Assembly: GCA_016795565.1 (NCBI GenBank)
Contig: JAEUGW010000019.1
Location: 22,138-86,137, forward strand
Length of the DNA: 64,000 nucleotides
From: Opitutaceae bacterium
GTDB taxonomy: Bacteria; Verrucomicrobiota; Verrucomicrobiia; Opitutales; Opitutaceae
Reading direction: 5' to 3'
Shown here: piece after piece, positions 53,361-61,753 of the stretch
How the letters are laid out: every line of letters starts with the position of its first letter
Numbering within the stretch: position 1 is the stretch's first letter
Notes under the pieces: generated by a model
Told to the model about the DNA's origin: nothing
The model's input: the letters and a program-made list of their open reading frames with translations, nothing else
Database searches by the model: none
Position numbers and translations under genes: made by a program

Positions 53361-55367
53361 TCAGAACTTGTAGGCGGCGGAGAGGACGAACTCGCGGCCC
53401 TTGGCCGGGAAGCCGATGTATTTGCCCGTGCCGGCGTGGTAGCTGTAGGTCGCGTGGTCGTAGTAGAATTCGTCGAACGCGTTGTTCACGGAGAGCGACA
53501 GGGTGAGGCGGCGGTCGCCGAGCGGGCGCCAGTGGGCGTGCAGGTCGGCGGTCGTGTAGGCGGGCTTGGCCGGGGCCGTGGCGGAGATGGAGTTCGCCTC
53601 GGACTCGACGTGACGGCCGCGGAGGCCGAGCTCGAGATCGCGGGTGGGGAACCAGTCGGCGCGGGCGAGCCAGGTGCGGCCGATGCGGGTGCCGAGGCCG
53701 AGATCGCCATCGTTGAGCGGGCGGCCGTTGAAGGTGTTGTCGGCCTCCCAGACACCGAGGCTCAGGCTGGCGGAGTGCCAGCGGCGACCGAACTCGGCTT
53801 CGTAGCCCTCGACCTTGGCGTCGCCGACGTTGCGCCAGTAGCCCCAGACGGGCGTGCCGACGAAGACGGCGTTGATGTAGTTTTCGATGGTCTGGCGGTA
53901 GAGCGTGGCGCGGGCGAAGAAACCGTTCTTCTCGTAGGCGAGGCCGAACTCGAGGTTGTCGGCCTGCTCGGGCTCGAGCCCGCCCTGGTGCACGTAGAGG
54001 CCGCTGAAGAAGGCTTCGCGGATGGTGATGCCGCGGAAGGACTGCGCGTAGGCGGTGCGGAGCGTGAGCCCGGGGAGCGCTTCCCACTCGAGGCTGGCGT
54101 TGGGGCTGAAGCCCTGGTCGTCGTTGCTCGCGCCGGCGCCGACGCCGGCGTCCACCGCGTGCTGGTAGTCGTCGAAGCGCAGGCCGGCGGAGAGCTTCAC
54201 CGTGTCGGCGACCTGCCAGTTGTCCTGCGCGTAGAGGCCGAGGACCTTGACGCTCTGGCGGCTGGAACCCCAGAAGGGCGGCGGCGTGGCCTGCTGGCGG
54301 CCGAAGGCGTCGTCCACCCGGTATTCGACGCCGTAGGTGGCGGCGTGGCGGTCCCACGCGGAGGTGTTGCGCAGGTCGAGACCGACGCTGCTGAAGTCGC
54401 CCTTGCCGTAGAGTGCCTGGGTGGTGTTGCGGCGGTTGAGGAAGTCGCTGGCCGTCCAGAAGAACGTGGCGCGGGTGTCCACGAGATCCCCGGCGGGGTT
54501 GAAGCGGTGGTTGTAGGTGAGGGTCTCGCGGTTGAGGTCGTGGTCGGAGAGGATGTAGGTGCCGGTGAAGTTCACGAAGTTGGGCCGCTCGTAGTAGGTG
54601 CCGGTGTCGTGCACGCGCTCGTAGGCGAGGCTGGCCTCGTGGTCGCCGAAACGGCCGTTGAGCTTGGCGTAGCCGCGCGTGTGCTCGAAGGCGGTCGGGG
54701 CGACGAGATTGCCGTGGCCATCCTCATAGTCGTCGCCGCTCTGGCGCGCGTAGCCGACGATGAGCCCGACCTGCTCGGTGAGCTTGCCGTAGAGGGAGGC
54801 CACGCCCTGCCAGGCATCGTCGCCGTTGGCGCTGTAGGTGGCGCGGGTCGAGAGGCCGAAGCGGCGGCCGGATTCGAGCAGGTCAAAGGCGTCCTTGGTG
54901 GTGATGGCGAGCACCCCGGTGAGGGCGCCGGCCCCGGCGGTGGCGGCGCCCGCGCCGGCATCGAGCTGGATGCGCTTGATGAACTCGGGCTCGAGCTGGA
55001 GGCGGCCCTGATGGTGGTAGAGCTCGCCGGCCTGCGGGGCGCCGTCGAGCGTGACGTTGAGGAGCACGTCCTCGAAGCCGCGCACGTAGATCTTCTGCGC
55101 CTGCGGGGCGCCGCCGCCCACGGCGAGGGTGGACTGGTTGGCGAAGAGCTGGGCGAGATCCACGGCGTTGGTGCGCGCAATCTCGTCCTGCCCGAGGAGG
55201 AAATTGCCGGGCTCGCGCTCGGCGGTGACGACGACGGGGTCGAGCTGATGGGCGTCGTCCGGCGCGGTTTCCGGCCGGGCGGCTTGGGCCGGCAGTCGGG
55301 CGCCCGCGCCGAGCAGCAGCGCGGAGGCAATCAGGTTGGAAGTGAGTTTTCGGATGCTGGTATGCAT
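53361..55367 (-). CDS. TonB-dependent receptor (second of three in the siderophore cluster)
   Basis: A 668-residue outer-membrane receptor. The start at 55367 gives the signal peptide region SIRKLTSNLIASALLLGAGA. The plug begins LDPVVVTAEREPGNFLLGQD, with IYVRGFEDVLLNVTLDGAPQ and TAGAGALTGVLAITTKDAFD; the usual catecholate-receptor loop is modified (QLDAGAGAATAGAGALTG), with an Ala/Gly-rich region. Barrel segments such as LGLYAQDNWQVADTVKLSAG and the aromatic end FVLSAAYKF complete the family. It differs strongly from the other receptors here, so it likely recognises a different ligand. The PepSY gene follows after 19 bases and another precedes it by 75 bases. No cofactor motif reveals the ligand. 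Confidence 0.88.
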   Translation of the reverse strand: MHTSIRKLTSNLIASALLLGAGARLPAQAARPETAPDDAHQLDPVVVTAEREPGNFLLGQDEIARTNAVDLAQLFANQSTLAVGGGAPQAQKIYVRGFEDVLLNVTLDGAPQAGELYHHQGRLQLEPEFIKRIQLDAGAGAATAGAGALTGVLAITTKDAFDLLESGRRFGLSTRATYSANGDDAWQGVASLYGKLTEQVGLIVGYARQSGDDYEDGHGNLVAPTAFEHTRGYAKLNGRFGDHEASLAYERVHDTGTYYERPNFVNFTGTYILSDHDLNRETLTYNHRFNPAGDLVDTRATFFWTASDFLNRRNTTQALYGKGDFSSVGLDLRNTSAWDRHAATYGVEYRVDDAFGRQQATPPPFWGSSRQSVKVLGLYAQDNWQVADTVKLSAGLRFDDYQHAVDAGVGAGASNDDQGFSPNASLEWEALPGLTLRTAYAQSFRGITIREAFFSGLYVHQGGLEPEQADNLEFGLAYEKNGFFARATLYRQTIENYINAVFVGTPVWGYWRNVGDAKVEGYEAEFGRRWHSASLSLGVWEADNTFNGRPLNDGDLGLGTRIGRTWLARADWFPTRDLELGLRGRHVESEANSISATAPAKPAYTTADLHAHWRPLGDRRLTLSLSVNNAFDEFYYDHATYSYHAGTGKYIGFPAKGREFVLSAAYKF

Positions 55368-55442
55368 GGGTGAAAATCGGGAATCAGTCTCAACTTGGGT
55401 GGACGAAGATTCATCAAGGAGCAGAGCTGCCGCCATGCAGGG

Positions 55443-56639
55443 TTAGCCTGCGGCGGGCGATGCCGTGACGGACTTGCGTCGCGGGAAAAACCGGCGCCAC
55501 GAGAGGGCGAAGCCGGTGTAAACGAGGAAGCAGCCGCCGAGACACGCGAGGCCGGCAATGAACTGGCCGCCCCAACCGAGCGCCTGGCCGGTGTGGAGGA
55601 AACGTGTCCAGGAGCGGATCTGACGGGCGGTGGAGAGATCGGCGTAGCCGGCTTTGCTGAGGGTTTCGCCCGTGTAAGGATTGAGCGTGAGCGTGGTCGT
55701 CGCGGTGCGCGGCCAGGAGCCGGCTTCGCGGAGGGTGATGGTGAGCGGCGGGGTGCCACGGCCTTCGCTGCCGCCGCGCGGGGCTCCGCCCGGGCGCAGG
55801 CTGATCTGCGTCCACTTGGGAAAATCCTTCTGCACGCTTGCGACGATGGCGTCGTGGCTCAGCGGACGGGCATCAGGCGAGGGGCGCTTGAGTTCAACGG
55901 CGGGCGGGGCTGATGGCTCGCGGGGTGAGGGCACCCCGCCTCCAGGAGGAATGGGTTCGCCGGCCAGCGTGTAGATCAGGTTGCCGCCCCAGCGGAACGA
56001 GATGGGGACGGCGGTGAGGGTCAGCACGATGAGGATGGGCGCGGACCACAGGCCGATGACGTTGTGCCAGTTGAAATCGCGCGCCTTGCCGGTGGCGCGG
56101 AGATTGAGCGTGGCGATGGCCTTGACGCCGCGCCACGACCAGGTGCGCGGCATCCAGATATAGAGGCCGCTGAGGGCGAGGAAGCAGAAGGCGAGGTTGC
56201 AGACGCCGTTGATGAGCTTGCCGGTGGGGCGGCTGTCGCCGGCCTGCGCGAGGTAGCGGTGCCAGTCGGTCATCAGGTGCATGAAGTCGTGCACCTTGGT
56301 CGAGGCGGGTTTGCGCGCCTCGCCGGTGAAGGGGTTCACGAAAAAGCTGTCGTCGCGGCCGGCGGTGAAAGTGACGGCGGCGGCGGGATCCTTGAGCAGG
56401 GTCACGCTGGTGGCGCGGAATTCCGGCTGGGTCTCGCGCAGCTTGCGCTGCAGGTCGGCCAGCGGCAGGCGGGTGGCTTCCGCGGGCACGGCGACCTGGC
56501 GCGCATCGCGCTCGGCCCACGCGACAATCTCCTGCTCGAAGGCGAGCACGGTGCCGGTGAAGCACATGATGCCGATCGACGCGCCGGCGACGAGGCCGGC
56601 GGCGAGGTGCGCCCAGAAGAGGACGGAGCGGAAGGTCAT
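55443..56639 (-). CDS. PepSY-associated transmembrane protein, shorter type, second copy
   Basis: A 398-residue membrane protein paralogous to 52175. Matching blocks are LFWAHLAAGLVAGASIGIMC, VLAFEQEIVAWAERDARQVA, a SFFVNPFTGEARKPAST PepSY-type segment, VHDFMHLMTDWHRYLAQAGD, VCNLAFCFLALSGLYIWMPR, DFNWHNVIGLWSAPILIVLT and a final FLVYTGFALSWRRFFPRRK. A Gly/Pro-rich loop (GEPIPPGGGVPSPRE) sits in the second periplasmic domain. It sits directly after the Fiu-like receptor gene (gap 32 bases) and 75 bases before the next receptor. It is likely the reductase or iron-release partner of one of these receptors. The direct substrate is unknown. Confidence 0.83.
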   Translation of the reverse strand: MTFRSVLFWAHLAAGLVAGASIGIMCFTGTVLAFEQEIVAWAERDARQVAVPAEATRLPLADLQRKLRETQPEFRATSVTLLKDPAAAVTFTAGRDDSFFVNPFTGEARKPASTKVHDFMHLMTDWHRYLAQAGDSRPTGKLINGVCNLAFCFLALSGLYIWMPRTWSWRGVKAIATLNLRATGKARDFNWHNVIGLWSAPILIVLTLTAVPISFRWGGNLIYTLAGEPIPPGGGVPSPREPSAPPAVELKRPSPDARPLSHDAIVASVQKDFPKWTQISLRPGGAPRGGSEGRGTPPLTITLREAGSWPRTATTTLTLNPYTGETLSKAGYADLSTARQIRSWTRFLHTGQALGWGGQFIAGLACLGGCFLVYTGFALSWRRFFPRRKSVTASPAAG

Positions 56640-56671
56640 GGCTGGTTGGGTCGGAGCCGGCGGCGCGGGCG

Positions 56672-58843
56672 TCAGAAGCTCGTGGTCACACTCACGCGGA
56701 GTGCGCGCGGCGAGCCCGGGGTGATGTTGTTGTTGCTGTGGGCCGAGGCGTAATAGGCGCGGTCAAACAGGTTCTCGACGTTGAGCTGGGCGCGGAGGCG
56801 GTCGTTGATCCGGCAGAAGAGCGCGGCATCGAACCGGACAAAGCCGGGCAGTTTCACCGTGTTGTCGATCGAGGCGTAGATCGCGTCGCGGTAGATCGCG
56901 CCGACGCCGACGCCGAAACGGGCGTTGAGATCATAGCGATTCCAAAGGGAGAGGGTGTGGCGGGGCAGCTGGGCGAGGCGGGCGCCGGCGATGATGGTGG
57001 CCGACTGAGTCGTGAGGATGCGGCCGTCCTGATAGGCGTAGCCGCCCGCGAGACTCCAGTGCTGGGTGATGCGCCCGGTCGCACCGAGCTCGATGCCGGT
57101 GGCGCGCTGGCCGTCAACCAGCAGCGACTTGGTCGGGTCGGCGGGATCGGGGATCACGACATTGCTGCGGTTGAGGCGGTAGGTTGCGGCGGTGAAGGAA
57201 AGGTCGGGGCGGGCGTCCCACTTGACGCCGACCTCGTAGTTCTTGAACTCCTCGGGATCGAGCGAGCGGTTGGTGAGGTTCAGCGAGGCGAGCTGCTCGC
57301 CGGCGCGCGGCACGTAGGACATGGTGTGGCTGGCGTAGAAGGAAAGGGCGGCGGCAGGCTTGAACACCAGGCCGAAGCGGGGTGAGACGAGGGTGTCGGC
57401 GCTGTCCAGGGTCGCGGCCGTGCGGTTGTTGCGGAAGTCCACGGTGAACTTCTCCACGCGCAGGCCGAGGACGGCCTGCAGCTGCGGCAGGAGGCGGATC
57501 TGATCCTGCACGTAGGCGGCCACGGTGCGGGCGACGCCGTGGTTGTTGGCGTCGGTGGCGCTCGGCTGGAAGGTGATGGGCGAGGTGGGGCGGGGGTTCG
57601 TGATCGGCACGAGCACGGAGGTGGTCGTGGGGCTGATGGCGGTGTAATACCCGGTGAGGCGCAGGTTGTCGGTCACCTGGCGGCCGAGCTCCAGGCCGGC
57701 CAGCAGGTGGTGTTGCACGGAGCCGGTATCGACGGTGTATTCGACGTCGGTCTGGTTGAAGAGATTGTCGCGGTCGGTGGCCTGGCTGTAGGCGGCGAGC
57801 GACACGCTCGTGCCGGCGGCGTTCACGGCGCCGGGGAAGACGTTCTGGTAGAATTTCCCGTAGGCGCTGAAACGCGTGTGGTTGCGCAGGCTGACGCCGT
57901 TGGCGAACTTGTGGTCGAGCATGGCGAACACGGTGTTCACGTTGGCCCAGGTCGAGCTTTGCGCCGGGTCGCCGAAGAAGGCGGAGGGGGCGGTCGGCAG
58001 CGGTCGGCCTTGGAAGGACGGCACGCCGCGGTCGGCGACGCGCTCGTCGTGGAAATACTCGTAGCCGAAACGCAGGGTGGTATTGGGAGCCAGCGCGTAG
58101 GCAAAGGTGGGATTCAGGCCGTGGCGCTGGAGCGTCACGTGGTCGCGATAGCTGCCGCTGTCCTCATAGACGCCGGTAAGGCGGAACGCGAGGGCACCGG
58201 AGACGGCCTGGCCGACATCGAGGGTCGCGCGGTATTGTTCCCAAGAGCCGGCCTGCAGCGTGAGTTCGCGCAAGGTCTGCCCGCGGGCCTGCTTGGTGAC
58301 ACGGTTGATGAGGCCGCCGGAGCCGCCGCGGCCGAAGATCATGGCGTTGGGTCCCTTCAGCACCTCGACGCGGTCCACGTTGTAGAGATCGCGGAAATAC
58401 TGGACGTCGTCGCGCACGCCATCGACGAAGAAGTCGGCGGTGGTGCTGTTGCCGCGGAGCACGGGGGTGTCGCGGTTGCCCTCGCCTTGGGCGATGCCGA
58501 CGCCGGGCACGTAGCGGGTCACGTCGCCGATGCTGCGCATCGCCTGGTCGTCGATCAGTTCGCGGGTGACGACGGTGAGTGCCTGCGGGACGTCAACGAG
58601 GGCGGTGTCGGTCTTGGTGGCCGTGATGCTGCGCTGGACGGCGTAGCTATCCTTGCCGTTGTGGCCGTTGACCTGGAGTTTTTCGAGCTGCAGGACCTCA
58701 TTGGTCGGCGGCAGATAACTGGGAGCCATTTCCGCTTGGGCGACTCCGGCTGCGGCCAAGGCGCAGCAGGCGAGAGCCAGCGGGATGGTGCGGCGCGTTA
58801 ACGGGCGAGACTTGGTCTCAGTGAATGAGCGTGGTTGATTCAT
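56672..58843 (-). CDS. TonB-dependent catecholate-siderophore-type receptor (Fiu/FpvA-like)
   Basis: A 723-residue receptor, first of the three receptors on the minus strand. The start at 58843 (MNQPRSFTETKSRPLTRRTI) precedes a signal helix LALACCALAAAGVAQA. Plug features of the catecholate group are ITATKTDTALVDVPQALTVV, IGDVTRYVPGVGIAQGEGNR, PVLRGNSTTADFFVDGVRDD, YFRDLYNVDRVEVLKGPNAM and FGRGGSGGLINRVTKQARG. The barrel ends GSPRALRVSVTTSF with the terminal Phe. This pattern is shared with Fiu and with FpvA-like receptors for catechol or pyoverdine iron complexes. Its promoter region holds two Fur-like palindromes and a miniprotein gene. It probably leads the operon that runs to 48501. Confidence 0.9.
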   Translation of the reverse strand: MNQPRSFTETKSRPLTRRTIPLALACCALAAAGVAQAEMAPSYLPPTNEVLQLEKLQVNGHNGKDSYAVQRSITATKTDTALVDVPQALTVVTRELIDDQAMRSIGDVTRYVPGVGIAQGEGNRDTPVLRGNSTTADFFVDGVRDDVQYFRDLYNVDRVEVLKGPNAMIFGRGGSGGLINRVTKQARGQTLRELTLQAGSWEQYRATLDVGQAVSGALAFRLTGVYEDSGSYRDHVTLQRHGLNPTFAYALAPNTTLRFGYEYFHDERVADRGVPSFQGRPLPTAPSAFFGDPAQSSTWANVNTVFAMLDHKFANGVSLRNHTRFSAYGKFYQNVFPGAVNAAGTSVSLAAYSQATDRDNLFNQTDVEYTVDTGSVQHHLLAGLELGRQVTDNLRLTGYYTAISPTTTSVLVPITNPRPTSPITFQPSATDANNHGVARTVAAYVQDQIRLLPQLQAVLGLRVEKFTVDFRNNRTAATLDSADTLVSPRFGLVFKPAAALSFYASHTMSYVPRAGEQLASLNLTNRSLDPEEFKNYEVGVKWDARPDLSFTAATYRLNRSNVVIPDPADPTKSLLVDGQRATGIELGATGRITQHWSLAGGYAYQDGRILTTQSATIIAGARLAQLPRHTLSLWNRYDLNARFGVGVGAIYRDAIYASIDNTVKLPGFVRFDAALFCRINDRLRAQLNVENLFDRAYYASAHSNNNITPGSPRALRVSVTTSF

Positions 58844-58948
58844 TGATGAAAGGAGCTGCCAACCTGCCGCCGGCCTGGACCGGTGATTTTTGAACCGCAC
58901 ACACATTGCTGGTTTGGCCCAGGGAACGTGACGGCGGCAGGTTGGAAA

Positions 58949-59068
58949 TTAGGCGCAGTGCAGGATCAGGACGAAGGCCACGACCACGGACAGGGCGAGC
59001 ACGGCACCGACGACGAACCGGGTGTCAGTGGATTGAGTGATAATCAGGTGTTTGGGAGCTTCGTTCAC
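58949..59068 (-). CDS. 39-residue single-pass membrane miniprotein
   Basis: A short reading frame from GTG at 59068 to TAA at 58949. It encodes a basic and polar start (NEAPKHLIITQSTDTRF) followed by one hydrophobic helix (VVGAVLALSVVVAFVLILHC) of about 20 residues. It sits between the Fur-like sites and the first receptor gene, so it would be the first gene of the siderophore operon. No ribosome-binding site is obvious and no in-frame ATG occurs just upstream. Its size resembles small membrane subunits that stabilise larger complexes. It could be a real gene or a chance frame. Confidence 0.4.
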   Translation of the reverse strand: MNEAPKHLIITQSTDTRFVVGAVLALSVVVAFVLILHCA

Positions 59069-59085
59069 AGGCGAGTATCTGAGGA

Positions 59086-59130
59086 TGAGACGCAATCTCA
59101 CGTCAAATACATATTTGAGATTTCATCTCA
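59086..59130. promoter_or_regulatory. Two Fur-like palindromes 30 bp apart
   Basis: TGAGACGCAATCTCA at 59086-59100 and TGAGATTTCATCTCA at 59116-59130 share the pattern TGAGA-N5-TCTCA and lie exactly 30 bases centre to centre, close to three helical turns. Fur-family sites often follow TGA-N9-TCA palindromes. They lie between aroB (plus) and the receptor cluster (minus). The second site overlaps a possible minus-strand -35 (TTGAGA). Confidence 0.6.
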
Positions 59131-59151
59131 AAAAGTGTCATAGAACGAGCA

Positions 59152-59180
59152 TTGACCTTCGCAAGTAGCTGGCTTTTAAC
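59152..59180 (+). promoter_or_regulatory. Candidate aroB promoter
   Basis: TTGACC (59152-59157) and TTTAAC (59175-59180) are separated by 17 bases. The expected start site falls at about 59187, exactly on the aroB ATG, so the mRNA could be leaderless. No other good promoter is seen in the gap 58844-59186. Confidence 0.5.
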
Positions 59181-59186
59181 GAGTCA

Positions 59187-60272
59187 ATGACGAACGAGCT
59201 CAGAGTCGAACTTGGCACAAGAAGTTATCCGATTCACTTTTTCAACGGGGCCGTCTCTGCCATCCAGCAGGCTGTCGCCGAAGCGGGCGCGCAGGGTCGG
59301 AAGTCCGTGCTTCTGACCGATGAAGGCGTGGCTGTGGCGCAGGCGGAGTTTTTGAAGCAAAGCTTTGGCTCGGTGCCCCGCCTGACGGTGGGTGCCGGGG
59401 AAAAATCGAAGTCGCTGGAGAGCTATGGCAGCGTGCAGGATTTCCTGGCTGCGAACGGGGTCACGCGCCAAGGACTGCTGTGGGTGGTCGGTGGCGGCGT
59501 CGTGGGCGATCTCGGCGGCTTCGCCGCCGCCAGCTACCTGCGGGGCATCGACTACATCCAGGTGCCGACGACGCTGCTCGCGATGGTGGACAGTTCTGTC
59601 GGCGGCAAGACCGGCATCAATCTCGCCGCCGGCAAGAATCTCGTGGGCGCGTTTCATCACCCGCGCGCCGTGCATATCGCCGCGGATTTTCTCGCGACGC
59701 TGCCGCCGCGCGAATTTGCCGCCGGCATGGCGGAGGTGATCAAGTATGGCCTCCTCGGCGACGCGACGCTCTTTGCCCAGCTCGAGGGGACGGTGCTCGC
59801 GCCGGCGCACGCCGACCTGCCCGCGGTCATCCGCCGCTGCTGCGAAATGAAGGCCGGGATCGTCCGCGCGGACGAATTCGAAACCGCCGCCGAGGGCGGT
59901 CGCGCGCTGCTTAATCTGGGACACACCTTCGGCCATGCCATCGAGCAGGTGACGGGTTACAGCGCCTATCTGCACGGCGAGGCGGTGGCCGTCGGCCTGG
60001 CCGGGGCGGCGCGGCTCTCGCAGAAGCTCGGCCTGATTGCCGCCGCCGACGTCGCGCGGATCGAGCGCACGGTCGCGGCCCACCAACTGCCCGTGCGGCT
60101 TCGCGCCCCGCTCACGATTGCCGATCTGCAGGCCGCCACGACGCGCGACAAGAAGAACCGCGCCGACGGCGTGCGCTTCGTCGTGCTCAACTCCTTGGGT
60201 GCGGCGGCCACCCGCTCCGGCATCCCGCCCGCCTTGGTCGAGGAGGTCTGGCGCGAACTGGGTGCGGTCTAA
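59187..60272 (+). CDS. aroB: 3-dehydroquinate synthase
   Basis: A 361-residue NAD- and zinc-dependent enzyme that converts DAHP to 3-dehydroquinate in the shikimate pathway. It shows the N-terminal Rossmann part (SVLLTDEGVAVAQAEFLKQ), GAGEKSKSLESYG, the NAD/active-site block LWVVGGGVVGDLGGFAAASY, PTTLLAMVDSSVGGKTGINL, and the zinc ligands Glu in GMAEVIKYGLLGD and His in LNLGHTFGHAIEQ, with a further His in LHGEAVAVGLAGA. Length is normal. The gene has no visible ribosome-binding site and probably a promoter ending directly at the start codon. It begins a plus-strand housekeeping series with the unknown gene at 60316 and lpxA. Confidence 0.96.
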   Translation: MTNELRVELGTRSYPIHFFNGAVSAIQQAVAEAGAQGRKSVLLTDEGVAVAQAEFLKQSFGSVPRLTVGAGEKSKSLESYGSVQDFLAANGVTRQGLLWVVGGGVVGDLGGFAAASYLRGIDYIQVPTTLLAMVDSSVGGKTGINLAAGKNLVGAFHHPRAVHIAADFLATLPPREFAAGMAEVIKYGLLGDATLFAQLEGTVLAPAHADLPAVIRRCCEMKAGIVRADEFETAAEGGRALLNLGHTFGHAIEQVTGYSAYLHGEAVAVGLAGAARLSQKLGLIAAADVARIERTVAAHQLPVRLRAPLTIADLQAATTRDKKNRADGVRFVVLNSLGAAATRSGIPPALVEEVWRELGAV

Positions 60273-60315
60273 TTTGAAGGTGCTATCCGGGTCCAAATAG
60301 GTAGATTGCCCCTCC

Positions 60316-60939
60316 ATGTCCGCCATCGACGAAGGCATTGTCCGCGAGTATTTCGAGCAGGCCGGCTTTTTTGTCCGCCAGGCCCGCAAATACGCCCTGA
60401 GCGCCAAGCGCGGTGCCGGCGAGGAGGTCATCGACCTGCTGGTGTTCAACCCGGCCTGGCAGCGCGGCTCGCGCAAGCCGGAGTTCTTCCTCTTCCCGAC
60501 CGAGCTGCCCTTCGTCCAGCGCGCGGTCGTCAGCATCAAGGGCTGGCACGCCGCCGGCCGCTTCACGCCCAGCACGCTGCGCAACCAGCCGGAGATTTTC
60601 CGCTTCCTCGAGCAGAACGTGATCAAGGAGGCGGCGCGGTTCTTCCCCGACAACCCCGATGATCCGAAAGAGTCACTGACCAAGATCCTCGTGCTGCCCG
60701 GCCTGCCCACGGCCGAGCCGTTCCGCTCCCAGGCCGTCGCCATGCTCAAGGCGGAGGGCGTCGATGCCGTGATTTCCTTCCGCGCCATGCTGCTCGACCT
60801 GATCGAGCGCGTGGAACTCAACCGCAACTACGGCAAGAGCGACACGCTGCAGCTCATCCGCATCCTGAAAAACTACGACCTGCTGGTGGACCCGCAGATG
60901 GATCTGCTCCCGGCGAAACGCCCGCGCGGCAACGACTGA
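60316..60939 (+). CDS. Conserved hypothetical protein upstream of lpxA
   Basis: A 207-residue soluble protein without signal or membrane segments. It starts MSAIDEGIVREYFEQAGFFV and continues QARKYALSAKRGAGEEVIDL, then LLVFNPAWQ, an RAVVSIKGWHAAGRF strand and a helical C-terminus (AMLLDLIERVELNRNYGKS, LIRILKNYDLLVDPQMDLL). Asp in EEVIDLLVF followed by a strand with Ser-Ile-Lys resembles a PD-(D/E)XK-like core, but this is only a pattern match. The stop overlaps the lpxA start (shared A at 60939), so it is translationally coupled to lipid A synthesis. I know of no named family with confidence. Confidence 0.75.
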   Translation: MSAIDEGIVREYFEQAGFFVRQARKYALSAKRGAGEEVIDLLVFNPAWQRGSRKPEFFLFPTELPFVQRAVVSIKGWHAAGRFTPSTLRNQPEIFRFLEQNVIKEAARFFPDNPDDPKESLTKILVLPGLPTAEPFRSQAVAMLKAEGVDAVISFRAMLLDLIERVELNRNYGKSDTLQLIRILKNYDLLVDPQMDLLPAKRPRGND

Positions 60940-61685
60940 TGAGCATCCACCCGACCGCTATCATCGAGGACGGCGTGCAACTCGGCGCGGGCTGCGTCGT
61001 GCAGGCCCATGCCATCATCCGCCGGCACACGGTGCTCGGCGACGGTGTGGTCGTGCATCCCTTCGCCGTCGTGGGCGGCGACCCGCAATACCTGAAGTTC
61101 GACCCCGCGACCGTCTCGGGTGTGCGCATCGGGGCGGGCACCGTGATCCGGGAGCACGTGACGATCAACCGCTCCATCCACGCCGGGAAGAACACGATCG
61201 TCGGCGCGCGCTGCTTCTTCATGGCCAACTCGCATGCGGGTCACGATTGCATCCTCGCGGACGATGTCGTGCTGGCCAACAACGTCATGCTCGCGGGGCA
61301 CGTCGAGGTCGGCAGCTTCACCTTCGTCGGCGGCGGCGCGGGCGTGCACCAGTTCGTCCGCATCGGCGAGGGCGTGATGGTCGGCGGTCTCACGCGCCTC
61401 ACAAAGGATGTGGCGCCGTTTCTCATGGTCGCCGAGCGCGACGAGGTGCCGGGTTTCAACGTCGTCGGCCTCAAGCGCCGCTGCTTCGGCCGCGAGGTGA
61501 TCCGCGAATTGAAGGAATGTTTCCGCGACGTGTTTGCCGCCGGTGACCCGCGGAAAGCCGCGGCCGCACGGCTCGGCGCCGGCGTGGCCAGCGCGGAGGC
61601 CCGGCGCTTTCTGGAGTTCTTTGGCGCGGGCAAGCGCGGGTTTGCGCGGCCGGCGACGGGCCTGAAAAATGAATCAATCGAATAA
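60939..61685 (+). CDS. lpxA: Acyl-ACP--UDP-N-acetylglucosamine O-acyltransferase
   Basis: A 248-residue left-handed beta-helix enzyme that puts the first fatty acid on UDP-GlcNAc in lipid A synthesis. The hexapeptide repeats are clear: IHPTAIIEDGVQLGAGCVVQ, VLGDGVVVHPFAVVGGDPQY, VRIGAGTVIREHVTINRSI. The catalytic His lies in FFMANSHAGHDCILADDVVL, and GVHQFVRIGEGVMVGGLTRL and PGFNVVGLKRRCFGRE follow as in the family. The C-terminal helical part is typical; length is slightly short of the usual 260. It overlaps the upstream gene by one base. It shows that the organism makes LPS. A palindromic repeat follows before pdxA. Confidence 0.95.
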   Translation: MSIHPTAIIEDGVQLGAGCVVQAHAIIRRHTVLGDGVVVHPFAVVGGDPQYLKFDPATVSGVRIGAGTVIREHVTINRSIHAGKNTIVGARCFFMANSHAGHDCILADDVVLANNVMLAGHVEVGSFTFVGGGAGVHQFVRIGEGVMVGGLTRLTKDVAPFLMVAERDEVPGFNVVGLKRRCFGREVIRELKECFRDVFAAGDPRKAAAARLGAGVASAEARRFLEFFGAGKRGFARPATGLKNESIE

Positions 61686-61753
61686 ACGCGGAGTTCGCGG
61701 AGAACGCGGAGTCGAACTCCGCCGGTCTTCGCGCTCTCCGCGCCCTCTGCGTT
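61685..61753. repeat. Palindromic repeat between lpxA and pdxA
   Basis: The end arms AACGCGGAG (61685-61693) and CTCTGCGTT (61745-61753) pair with one mismatch, and inner GCGGAG/CTCCGC blocks extend the palindrome. The motif resembles a dispersed extragenic repeat known from many genomes of this phylum. Its right end supplies part of the likely pdxA TTG start. Confidence 0.7.

Noticed and set aside
53046..55373. A 775-codon plus-strand frame opposite another TBDR
   Set aside because: Antisense shadow; the minus-strand gene has a signal peptide, plug and barrel.
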